Assembly (NCBI GenBank): GCA_024697625.1
Contig: JAILFJ010000030.1
Span: 1-45,106 of the forward strand
Direction of reading: 5' to 3'
Origin: Oscillospiraceae bacterium
GTDB taxonomy: Bacteria > Bacillota > Clostridia > Oscillospirales > Oscillospiraceae
DNA length: 45,106 bases
Shown here: in pieces, positions 16,076 through 23,637 of the stretch
Numbering within the stretch: position 1 is the stretch's first letter
How the letters are laid out: every line of letters starts with the position of its first letter
The notes under the pieces: model-generated
What the model saw: the letters and a program-made list of their open reading frames with translations, nothing else
What the model was told of the DNA's origin: nothing
Database searches by the model: none
Translations under genes and position numbers: made by a program

Positions 16076-17005
16076 TCAAAGATCCAACCGCATCTGCGGG
16101 TCGATCCAGCTGACCTGCTTCGCAGGGTGGATCACATCCCCCGGCATGGTGTTTCCAATCAGAAACGGTGATTTCGGATCATGCATCCGCATGTTCCGCA
16201 GCACCGTTTCTTTTTCTGCATTCGCATAGCAGTAACGGCACAGATGGCCGCAGCTGTTGTATGCGCCGATATCTCCTGTAATATAGCAGGCGCACTCTTT
16301 CCTGTTCATGGGATTTGGCGGAGCGTTCAGGTTTTGTCCGAGTGCGGTCTCAAACGTCTTGACCGTCATACAGCCGGAGCAGTCCGCGCCCAGGGCTTCC
16401 AGCGCTTTGCTTTCTCCGCAGGGCTTGATGGTCATCCCGTATCGCCTCCCGATTTCCACAAGAGAGGCCGTGAGACGGACCTGGTCGTCCATACTGACGG
16501 TTCTTGCGGTCGGGAAGTTTCGCTTTACCTTCTCATACAGATCGATGAAGCTGATCACGGCTGTGTGGGTATAGCCGTGCAGTGTTTCCGCCATGGAACG
16601 GAATGCTTCAGTATGGCGCTCGACGGTCCAGGTTTCGTTGAGCAGGATCGGGTCATAGCGCCAGCCGATGGAATCGGCGCCCACGATCTCTGACAGGCGG
16701 CGGAAGGTATCCATGACAAAACACTTGTCTGGCACCCTCGGCTCGATATCCCTTCCATAAGGTGTGATGGTCACGAACCAATACTGACCGTAGGGCTTCA
16801 GCAGATCCATGTGGCGCAGCATGGGCGCCGGGTTCTTGGAGCAGAAGCCGATCAGATCCACCACGTCCGGATTCAGTTCATAGCGCGTGACGGACTGCGG
16901 GTTATAGGGATTGCGCACAAGAACAAAGCCTTCCTTCAGACGATTGGCGAACCAGTCGGAGTAGAAGGCCGGGATATCTGTGCGCTGCCCGGTCTGAATA
17001 ATCAT
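16076..17005 (-). CDS. DUF1848 protein with C-terminal cysteine cluster
   Basis: A 309-residue DUF1848 protein. The N-terminal TIM-barrel-like region includes the family-typical DIPAFYSDWFANRLKEGFV and WFVTITPYG. The C-terminal part has cysteines in CSGCMT and in the cluster ECACYITGDIGAYNSC followed by CRYCYAN, which likely binds an iron-sulfur cluster. The arrangement recalls radical-SAM or spore-photoproduct-lyase relatives, but no classical CxxxCxxC SAM motif at the N-terminus is seen. Function is unknown. The start at 17005 has AAAAGGAAC upstream. It converges on nagA. Upstream lies the palindrome bordering the DUF4143 ATPase gene, which may or may not affect it. Confidence 0.82.
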   Translation of the reverse strand: MIIQTGQRTDIPAFYSDWFANRLKEGFVLVRNPYNPQSVTRYELNPDVVDLIGFCSKNPAPMLRHMDLLKPYGQYWFVTITPYGRDIEPRVPDKCFVMDTFRRLSEIVGADSIGWRYDPILLNETWTVERHTEAFRSMAETLHGYTHTAVISFIDLYEKVKRNFPTARTVSMDDQVRLTASLVEIGRRYGMTIKPCGESKALEALGADCSGCMTVKTFETALGQNLNAPPNPMNRKECACYITGDIGAYNSCGHLCRYCYANAEKETVLRNMRMHDPKSPFLIGNTMPGDVIHPAKQVSWIDPQMRLDL

Positions 17006-17052
17006 AAATGTTCCTTTTATACGGTTTCGAGGGAACGCCTTTTTAACAGAGC

Positions 17053-17104
17053 CAGTTAAGGGGGCATCTTTTGCGTTTTTTGTAAGAAGTTGCCCCTTTA
17101 ACTG
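17053..17104. repeat. Palindromic repeat downstream of the first DUF4143 ATPase
   Basis: CAGTTAAGGGGGCA (17053-17066) pairs with TGCCCCTTTAACTG (17091-17104) across a 24-nt T-rich loop, with one G-T pair. The arms share the GTTAAGGGGG core with the palindrome upstream of the ATPase (18387-18439), so related palindromes bracket the gene. It could end ATPase transcription or be a relic of a second copy. Confidence 0.75.
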
Positions 17105-17110
17105 CGCTGT

Positions 17111-18343
17111 TCAGGTAAAACTTCCTTCTGTCTGAATGAACTCCGGCAGATTGACGTGCCGGATCCCATTTCGCTTTTGGATTATGTCGCTTCGGGTCAT
17201 GACAAATTTGGGATAGTTGTCTGCAATCTGTTCCAGCGGCCTGTATTCGCGGTCTTCGGTATCCCGGCTGTTCATGATCGTCATAGCTACCTGTACATAA
17301 GCATATTGCATTTGCTCATCGCGCAGGATGAAATCGCATTCCAGTTTGCCGATTCGGCCAATGCTTACCGCATAGTTCTTGGATCTTGCATAGGTATAAA
17401 CGATATTTTCCAGAACCGGACCGTAGTTGATGCGGTTATCCGTGTTCATGGCAAAGTAAAAAGCGCAGTCGGCCAGATAGTACTTCTGCTCCCCGGCCAG
17501 CGAACGGCGGGACTTCAGATCAAAGCGATTGCAGCGGTACAGGATCTTGGCGTTCTCCAGGATCCTGATATACCGGTTCAGCGTCTCCCGTTTGATATGG
17601 ATGCCCTGTTTTTCCAGATCTTTGAGAATGTTGTTCAGGCTTGTCGTCGCTCCGAAGTTGTTCAGCAGATATGTCTGTACGCTTTCAAAGACAGCCTTGT
17701 TGCGCACCTTGACTCTCTGTCGAATATCTTTTTCAAAGATCTCCGAGATGACGCTGCGCGTATATGTCCTCTTGTCTTCCATGCTGTCGTACTGGAGCGC
17801 TTTCGGGAGACCTCCCTCCAGAATGTAGGAATCGAATTCCGCGGTCAGATTATTCTGAATCGGCTTCCCCATAAAGGCTTTCATACCCAGATACTCATCA
17901 AAGCTCAGCGGATACATTTCGAGCTCAATATACCGTCCGGTAAGCTTTGTCGAGAGCTCCCCACTCAGAAGATATGAATTCGACCCGGTAATAAAGATCG
18001 AGTACCCGCCGTCCGTGCGGTAAGCGTTGATGACTACCTCAAACCCTTTTACGTTCTGGACCTCGTCAATAAAGACATAGATCGTCCCGTTTCCGGTCCC
18101 CGCACCTTCAATCAAGGCGTCAAGCTGATCCGGCGTTTTGACCTTGCGATACTTTTTAGAGTCCAGATCCAGGAAGAGGATCTGAGAGTCCGGAATGCCG
18201 GTTTCCCGCAGCTCGTCCGCAATAGATGCCATGAGGCAGGACTTCCCGCAGCGACGCACGCCGGTAATGACCTTGATCATTTCGGTGTCATGGAAAAAAC
18301 CGCGCAAGCGGCGAAGATAGTTTTCCCGTTTATAGATGTCCAT
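17111..18343 (-). CDS. AAA ATPase with DUF4143 C-terminal domain
   Basis: A 410-residue P-loop ATPase (AAA_14) with Walker A GVRRCGKS at residues 28-35, Walker B IYVFIDEVQN near 90-100 and a sensor-like FITGSNSYLLSGEL. The C-terminal DUF4143 region includes LECDFILRDEQMQ and YVQVAM, resembling the D-x(n)-x-x-K core of restriction-endonuclease folds with Gln in place of Glu. Such genes are widespread singletons in Clostridia and Bacteroidetes and have no established function. A palindrome overlapping its promoter suggests autoregulation or control by an unknown factor. It shares architecture with the ATPase at 26427-27746 but the two are clearly diverged. Not linked functionally to its neighbours. 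Confidence 0.88.
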   Translation of the reverse strand: MDIYKRENYLRRLRGFFHDTEMIKVITGVRRCGKSCLMASIADELRETGIPDSQILFLDLDSKKYRKVKTPDQLDALIEGAGTGNGTIYVFIDEVQNVKGFEVVINAYRTDGGYSIFITGSNSYLLSGELSTKLTGRYIELEMYPLSFDEYLGMKAFMGKPIQNNLTAEFDSYILEGGLPKALQYDSMEDKRTYTRSVISEIFEKDIRQRVKVRNKAVFESVQTYLLNNFGATTSLNNILKDLEKQGIHIKRETLNRYIRILENAKILYRCNRFDLKSRRSLAGEQKYYLADCAFYFAMNTDNRINYGPVLENIVYTYARSKNYAVSIGRIGKLECDFILRDEQMQYAYVQVAMTIMNSRDTEDREYRPLEQIADNYPKFVMTRSDIIQKRNGIRHVNLPEFIQTEGSFT

Positions 18344-18360
18344 GGAATCACCTCGCTGAC

Positions 18361-18439
18361 AGTATATCCGAATTCTCCGAAAATATCAAGTTAAGGGGGT
18401 AATTTTTTGCAATTCTTCTAAATTTACCCCCTTAACTTG
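18361..18439 (-). promoter_or_regulatory. Palindrome-promoter of the first DUF4143 ATPase
   Basis: A perfect 16-bp inverted repeat (CAAGTTAAGGGGGTAA at 18387-18402, mirror at 18424-18439) ends in the -35. On the minus strand TTGATA (18389-18384), 17 bp and TATACT (18366-18361) follow it directly. The ATG is at 18343 behind GAGGTG. The layout equals that before the second ATPase gene, including TATACT. Confidence 0.75.
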
Positions 18440-18840
18440 CACCTGTTCTTCAATGTTGGAAAAATAAGTTGACTTTCAATAGAATAGGAGCTGTGAGAAG
18501 TGTACTCTCTGTCGTTATCTCCTCATCATCCATAAGTCCTTGAACAGGCTTCTGAAGTTCGCCGATCTCAAAATCACACCGTTGGATCTCTTCATCATAA
18601 GCGGATATACGATCCTCAATTGAATAAAAGAACATGCACAATCAGAGCCTGTTTCTCCTCGTCGAAGCGGCAGGCTCTGTGAATTTTGCATCCATGTGTT
18701 ATAATAAGGAATGACTGCTGCTTTACGGCCATGATACGGAGCGGTAGTCATAGCTGAGGATTTCCGGAAACATCTGAAACCTTCTCCGCTTTTTTGCGTC
18801 TGAAGAGGTGAGAACGTTCTTACACAACGGAGGATCTTCA
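18440..18840. other. Intergenic region before the sigma factor gene
   Basis: No convincing gene. A minus-strand open stretch of 63 codons (18450-18641) encodes a charged peptide with ISAYDEEIQRCDFEIGELQ, vaguely like the helical middle of an IS110-type transposase. It could be a decayed fragment, but I cannot support it. A 9-bp hairpin CAGAGCCTG...CAGGCTCTG lies at 18643-18679. The right half carries the sigma gene promoter. Confidence 0.4.
18697..18705 (+). promoter_or_regulatory. Extended -10 promoter of the ECF sigma operon
   Basis: TGTTATAAT at 18697-18705 is a consensus extended -10 with no good -35 at 17 bp. It would give a leader of about 130 nt before the ATG at 18841. Confidence 0.5.
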
Positions 18841-19398
18841 ATGGAAGACGATGCGATTCTTTCGCTGTTTCGGGAGCGCAGTGAAAACGCACTGTCCGAA
18901 ACGGAGGCGAAATACGGCCGGCTGTGCTACTCGGTTGCCTACCGGATTCTTGAGGACAGCCAGGACTCTGAGGAGTGTGTCAACGACACGTGGATGCAGG
19001 CGTGGAACGCGATTCCACCCGAATGGCCAAGGAAGCTTTCCGCATGGCTTTCGCGGGTTACCCGTAACCTTGCAGTCAGCCGCTTCCGGGAAAAGCATGC
19101 CGAAAAGCGCGGAGGTTCTGAAATCCCGCTGATTCTGGACGAGCTGGCTGAATGCCTCGCGGGAGGCACTGAGCCTGAGCGGGAGCTGGAGCGGAAAGAG
19201 CTGGCGGCAGCGATCAACGGATTTCTTGCCGGACTGAAGCAGGAAGAGAGGGATCTGTTCACGGCACGCTACTTTTATGCCGCTTCCCATAAGGAGCTGG
19301 CCGAGCGAACGGGATTTTCCATTCCGAAGATCAAGACAGTGCTTCACCGCAACAGAGTGAAGCTGATGACGTACCTGAAGGAGGAAGGCTTATGCTGA
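18841..19398 (+). CDS. ECF-type RNA polymerase sigma factor
   Basis: A 185-residue sigma-70-family factor with region 2 (about residues 20-85, including ECVNDTWMQAWNAIPP and WLSRVTRNLAVSRFR) and region 4 (about 120-180, HKELAERTGFSIPKIKTVLH helix-turn-helix). There is no region 1 or 3, as in ECF factors. The start at 18841 is set by GGAGG seven bases upstream. Its 3' end overlaps the start of the next gene, a single-pass membrane protein that is probably its anti-sigma. It should direct transcription in response to a signal sensed by that partner. The target promoters are not known. Confidence 0.88.
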   Translation: MEDDAILSLFRERSENALSETEAKYGRLCYSVAYRILEDSQDSEECVNDTWMQAWNAIPPEWPRKLSAWLSRVTRNLAVSRFREKHAEKRGGSEIPLILDELAECLAGGTEPERELERKELAAAINGFLAGLKQEERDLFTARYFYAASHKELAERTGFSIPKIKTVLHRNRVKLMTYLKEEGLC

Positions 19399-20291
19399 AC
19401 CGCGATTCGCTCTTTGACGCGATCGGCGAGATCCGGGAGGAGTACATCTCGTCCGCCGGCCATCTCCTTGGGTACCAGGAGGAGGAAAATATGATGAATT
19501 TTGAAAACTACAGACGAAAAGCCGTCCTCAGAAAGGCAGGCAGAATCTTCCTGATTGCTGCAGTGCTCACCTGCCTGCTTACCGCCACAGCCTATGCGGC
19601 AGGTCTCTTCTCTTTTGCCGCCCGCATCCCCGATGCCGACGAGACCTTCCGCATCAACTGGACTGAAAATGAAGGCGGTTACCTTGAATGGAAGGATGCC
19701 AAGCTGGCGCTGACCTTCCCTGATACTCCCGAGAGCCGGGAGGTGGAATTCAGACTCGGCTGGCTGCCTTTCGATGTGATGGAGAGCATGCCGGGCTGTC
19801 ATCCCTGGGAAGCGCTCAGTATGGATACCTGGTTTACCCGTTTTGCTTCGGAGTCACTCTTCTGGCCGGAGAACCGGGACCGTCTGCCGGAGCGGTATCA
19901 CGATAAGCGCTATGAGAACATGGGGCAGGCGGTCCTGATCGAGACCTATGCGATGTCGATGTTCAACGACGGCGGGGCCATGCTGATGCTCTACCAGACA
20001 CCCGGTGAGATCACAGAAGAACACTGGGACAATCTGGACGTCCTGCGTTTCTCTGCCACGCAGCACCTCGATGCGGTGCCGGAATACAATGTTCCGGAGC
20101 GCGATTATGTCTTCAACTTCATCCTGCTCTCGAACCCGGAGGAGGGCTGGGTTGTGGAAATCTGCGGCCAGGACGACATGGAGATTCTGCAGAAGATCGC
20201 AGAAAACATGGAGTTCCGCACGACAGGAAAGATCCTGACTCAGAAAGATTTTCCAAATAAGTATCTCTTCATCGACGTCGGCCAGGGCTGA
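19392..20291 (+). CDS. Probable membrane anti-sigma factor
   Basis: A 299-residue protein whose start overlaps the sigma gene end by seven bases. Residues 1-45 are cytoplasmic and begin MLNRDSLFDAIGEIREEYI, a pattern seen in Clostridia proteins paired with ECF factors. A single transmembrane helix follows (FLIAAVLTCLLTATAYAAGL, about 53-72), then an external domain of about 220 residues rich in aromatic and acidic positions, without a fold I recognise (possibly DUF4367-like). The arrangement supports sequestration of the sigma factor until the external domain senses a signal. Anti-sigma role is inferred from pairing and topology. Confidence 0.7.
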   Translation: MLNRDSLFDAIGEIREEYISSAGHLLGYQEEENMMNFENYRRKAVLRKAGRIFLIAAVLTCLLTATAYAAGLFSFAARIPDADETFRINWTENEGGYLEWKDAKLALTFPDTPESREVEFRLGWLPFDVMESMPGCHPWEALSMDTWFTRFASESLFWPENRDRLPERYHDKRYENMGQAVLIETYAMSMFNDGGAMLMLYQTPGEITEEHWDNLDVLRFSATQHLDAVPEYNVPERDYVFNFILLSNPEEGWVVEICGQDDMEILQKIAENMEFRTTGKILTQKDFPNKYLFIDVGQG

Positions 20292-20315
20292 CGCGCCCAT
20301 ATCCAGACACAGAAG

Positions 20316-20370
20316 CCGTATCGGATCCCCGTTCTCTCAGTATTGGGTAATGGGGGTCCGATACGGTTTT
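20316..20370 (+). terminator. Terminator of the sigma/anti-sigma unit
   Basis: A 15-bp stem (CCGTATCGGATCCCC at 20316-20330, GGGGGTCCGATACGG at 20352-20366, one G-T pair) with a 21-nt loop is followed by TTTT. Confidence 0.8.
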
Positions 20371-20464
20371 ATGTGTGCACGGAGCAGAGCAGGGAATATC
20401 GGGACGGTGTTCGCCGGGGATTGAACAGAGAGTGCAGAACTCCTGCCTTTCCTGCATCAAAGAA

Positions 20465-20493
20465 TTGACTTCCCATGATTCGTGTGATACCAT
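20465..20493 (+). promoter_or_regulatory. Promoter of the split hybrid kinase gene
   Basis: TTGACT at 20465-20470, 17 bp, and TACCAT at 20488-20493 preceded by TGA (extended -10). The leader of about 55 nt ends with GAGGTAAGG before the ATG at 20553. Confidence 0.55.
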
Positions 20494-20552
20494 AAAAGCT
20501 TGGAAATCCAGGTGTCGGTACAGCGAATAGAGACGGGCTCTGAGGTAAGGAT

Positions 20553-23183
20553 ATGAAGAAGAACAACACAGCCGGATTTGTAATACTCTGCAGTCTGATC
20601 ATCGCATTACTCCTGGTTCTCGGGACGATCTGGACAGGTCAGGGCGCGAAAAGAGATACCGAGCGGGCAGTCCGATCGGTCAGTCTCCTGTATCTGGGCG
20701 AGCTGGCCGGACGCCGGGAGCAGGTGGTGGAGAACAATCTCCAGAACAACATCGACACCATCCTGGTTGCGATAGATCTTCTGACCGAAGATGATCTGAG
20801 TGACAAGGCGCATCTGTAGGCTTACCAGTCCCGCATGAAGAGGCTGTATCAGCTGGACAAATTCGCATTTGTCGACACAGAAGGCCTGATCTACACCTCG
20901 ATGGGAACCCAGACCAATATTGACGAATATGCCTTTGACTACAAGACCATCTCGGAGCCGGAGATCTCGATCTTCAATCTGGACACGCCGGAAAAGAAAG
21001 TGGTCATCGCTGTCCCGGTCAATCTTCCGTTTGAGGGGAAGACGCTGTCGGTCTGCTTTATGGAGATCGACATGAAGGTGATGCTTGCCGGTGCGTCAAT
21101 GGACTCCGGAAGCGACGGGGCGACCTTCTGCAACATCTATACAATGGACGGCATCGCGCTCAGCAATACGGTGCTGGGAGGTCTGTCATCGGATAAGAAC
21201 CTGCTGGATGCCATGAAGAACGCGGAGTATGAACAGGGATATTCCTTTGACTCATTTGTCCGTGATTTTCAGTCAGGGAAGCAGGGAGAAGTGTCATTTA
21301 CCTATGACGGGATCCACGAAACCCTGAGCTATGTCCCGGTAAGCGGGACGGACTGGCTGCTGACCTATCTGATCCGGGAGAGCGTCATCGGCGACGAGAT
21401 CAGTTATATCTCCGATGGCATTGTCAGCAGAAACATCATCCAGGCCGTGATCACGGTACTTGCGATGCTGGGCATGTTTGCCTTTATCATTGCACAGACG
21501 AGGCACAGCTCAATGCTTCTTTTGGAACGCGAGACCGCAGAGGCAGAGGCAGAGGTCCGGGGAAAGCAGGAGGAACTGGAGCAGCTGGAGGATCAGAGCA
21601 GGCTGCTCAGCGAAGCGCTGACAGAGGCGGAACAGGCAAACAAAGCAAAGACGGCGTTCCTTTCCAGTATGAGCCATGAAATCCGGACACCGATGAACGC
21701 AATCATTGGGCTTGACAATATTGCGCTCAACGATCCGGATACGCCGGCGAAAACAAGAGAGTACCTGGAGAAGATCGGCACCTTTGCAGACCACCTTCTG
21801 GAGCTGATCAACGACATCCTGGATATGTCCCGCATAGAATCCGGACGGATGATCATGAAAAACGAGGAATTCTCCTTCTCGGAGCTGCTGCAGGCGGTCA
21901 ACACCATGTTCAGCGGGCAGGCTGCCGAAAAAGGTCTGGACTACCAGTGCCGCCTGATCGGTGAAGTGGACGACTATTACATCGGAGACAATATGAAGCT
22001 CCGCCAGGTGCTCATCAATATCCTGGGCAACGCGGTGAAGTTTACTCCCACGGGAGGCCATGTCGAGCTCCAGGTGGAACGGACGGCGCAGTTCAGCGGG
22101 AAGTCCACACTCTGCTTCAGAATTGCAGACACAGGGATCGGGATGAGCAGGGAGTATCTCCCGCATGTCTTTGATACCTTCAGCCAGGAGGATTCGTCCT
22201 CCACAAACAGGTACGGCAGCTCCGGGCTTGGTATGGCGATCACAAAGAGAATCGTCGAAATGATGAACGGTGAGATCCGGGCAGAGAGCGAAAAAGGCAA
22301 GGGCACGGTCTTTACCGTAACGGTGACGCTCGACAGTTCTGATCGAAAGGAAGCAGGTCCGGAGGGAGAAATCCATCCGGGTGATATGGCGGTGCTGGTC
22401 ATCGATGACGACCCCATAGCCTGCGAACATGCCAGACTGGTCCTCGAGAAGGCGGGCATCGCGTCGGAGATCGCCCCTTCCGGACAGGAGGCCATCGAGA
22501 TGGTCAGGCTGCGTCACGCCAGAAGAGAGCCGTATAATCTGATTCTCGTGGACTGGAAAATGCCGGAGATGGACGGCGTGGAGACAGCCCGCAGGATCCG
22601 TTCGATCGTCGGAAACGAATCCGCGATCATCATCCTGACGGCATATCGCTGGGACGATGTCCTGGATGAGGCGGTCCAGGCCGGGGTGGACAGCTTCATT
22701 CCCAAGCCCCTTTTTGCGGCTGCGGTTCTGGAAGAGTTCCGGTCGACCCTGAAGCGAAAGAGCAATTCCACCGCACAGAATGAGCACAGAGCGGACCTGA
22801 CAGGCCGACGCATTCTGCTGGCGGAAGATATCGAGATCAACGCAGAGATCATGAAGATGCTGCTGGAGAGCCGCGATATGGAGGTCGACATTGCGGAAAA
22901 CGGCAGGATTGCCGTCGAGAAATTCCAGTCGAGCCCGAAGGACTGGTACTGCGCGATCCTGATGGATATGCGGATGCCGGAGATGGACGGGCTGGAGGCC
23001 ACCCGGAGGATCCGCGCCATGGACAGAGAGGATGCCGGAAACATACCGATCATCGCCATGACAGCCAACGCCTTTGACGAGGATGTGCAGCGCTCTCTGC
23101 AGGCCGGTCTCAACGCACACCTGTCGAAGCCGGTACAGCCGGAGGTCCTGTTTGATACGCTGGAAAGTCTGGTCCGGGCCTGA
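20553..23183 (+). pseudogene. Membrane hybrid histidine kinase interrupted by one in-frame TAG
   Basis: One reading frame of 876 sense-length codons is broken only by TAG at codon 89 (20817-20819). Before it are a transmembrane helix (residues 9-25) and the start of the sensor region. After it, with no frame change, come the rest of a dCache-like extracellular sensor, a second helix (about 290-315), a coiled coil, HisKA with His375 (SHEIRTPMNAIIG), HATPase (NILGNAVKFTP, DTGIGMS, GSSGLGM), REC1 (Asp667, VDWKMPEMDG) and REC2 (Asp805, MDMRMPEMDG). CAG to TAG is the simplest cause, as the flanks (KAHL-stop-AYQSRMK) read normally. ATG 20835 lies downstream but lacks a ribosome site. It is either a recent null allele, an amber read-through, or a sequencing error. 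A free HPt gene follows. Confidence 0.85.
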
Positions 23184-23241
23184 AGGAAACCAGACTCCCA
23201 TCATAGATCTGTATAACAAATAAACCAAATGAGGTGATTTT

Positions 23242-23586
23242 ATGTTGACAATTGATGCGCTTCAAAGCTTTGGTGTGGATACCAAAGACGGTCTGACCCG
23301 CTGCCTGAACAATGAATCCATGTACCTGCGCCTTGTCGCCATGGCACTGAAGGATGCAAATTTTGACAGGCTGAGCGCGGCGATCGAGGCTGACGACAGA
23401 AAAGCCGCATTTGAGGCTGTCCATGCGCTCAAGGGCGTGGCGGGCAACCTCGGACTGACGCCGATTTATGAAACATCCGCAGAGATGACAGAGCTGCTGC
23501 GGGCAGAGAAGGATGCGGACTATCCGGCCTATCTTCGGAAAATCCTCAACCTGCGCGAGACTCTCCGTGCGCTGAGTGACAGCTGA
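23242..23586 (+). CDS. Stand-alone HPt phosphotransfer protein
   Basis: A 114-residue histidine phosphotransfer protein. The four-helix HPt signature is HALKGVAGNLGL, with phospho-acceptor His61. GAGGTG lies six bases before ATG 23242. It lies between two hybrid kinases that lack their own HPt, so it may relay phosphate from either kinase's receiver to a final response regulator. Its candidate output regulator is the REC-HD-GYP protein at 38691-39710, although that one follows a kinase with an internal HPt. Size and motif make the family secure; partners are inferred. Confidence 0.9.
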   Translation: MLTIDALQSFGVDTKDGLTRCLNNESMYLRLVAMALKDANFDRLSAAIEADDRKAAFEAVHALKGVAGNLGLTPIYETSAEMTELLRAEKDADYPAYLRKILNLRETLRALSDS

Positions 23587-23637
23587 TTCCCGACTTCCGA
23601 TACCGATATTTGGAGTGTGATCCATACGGAGGGCGTT

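Noticed and set aside
18450-18641. Small minus-strand frame possibly derived from an IS110-type transposase
   Set aside because: Only a weak resemblance in a charged helix; no catalytic motif, no element ends.
20835-23183. Independent shorter kinase starting at ATG 20835
   Set aside because: No ribosome site before it, and it would begin inside the sensor domain without its first membrane helix; the upstream frame joins it across a single TAG.
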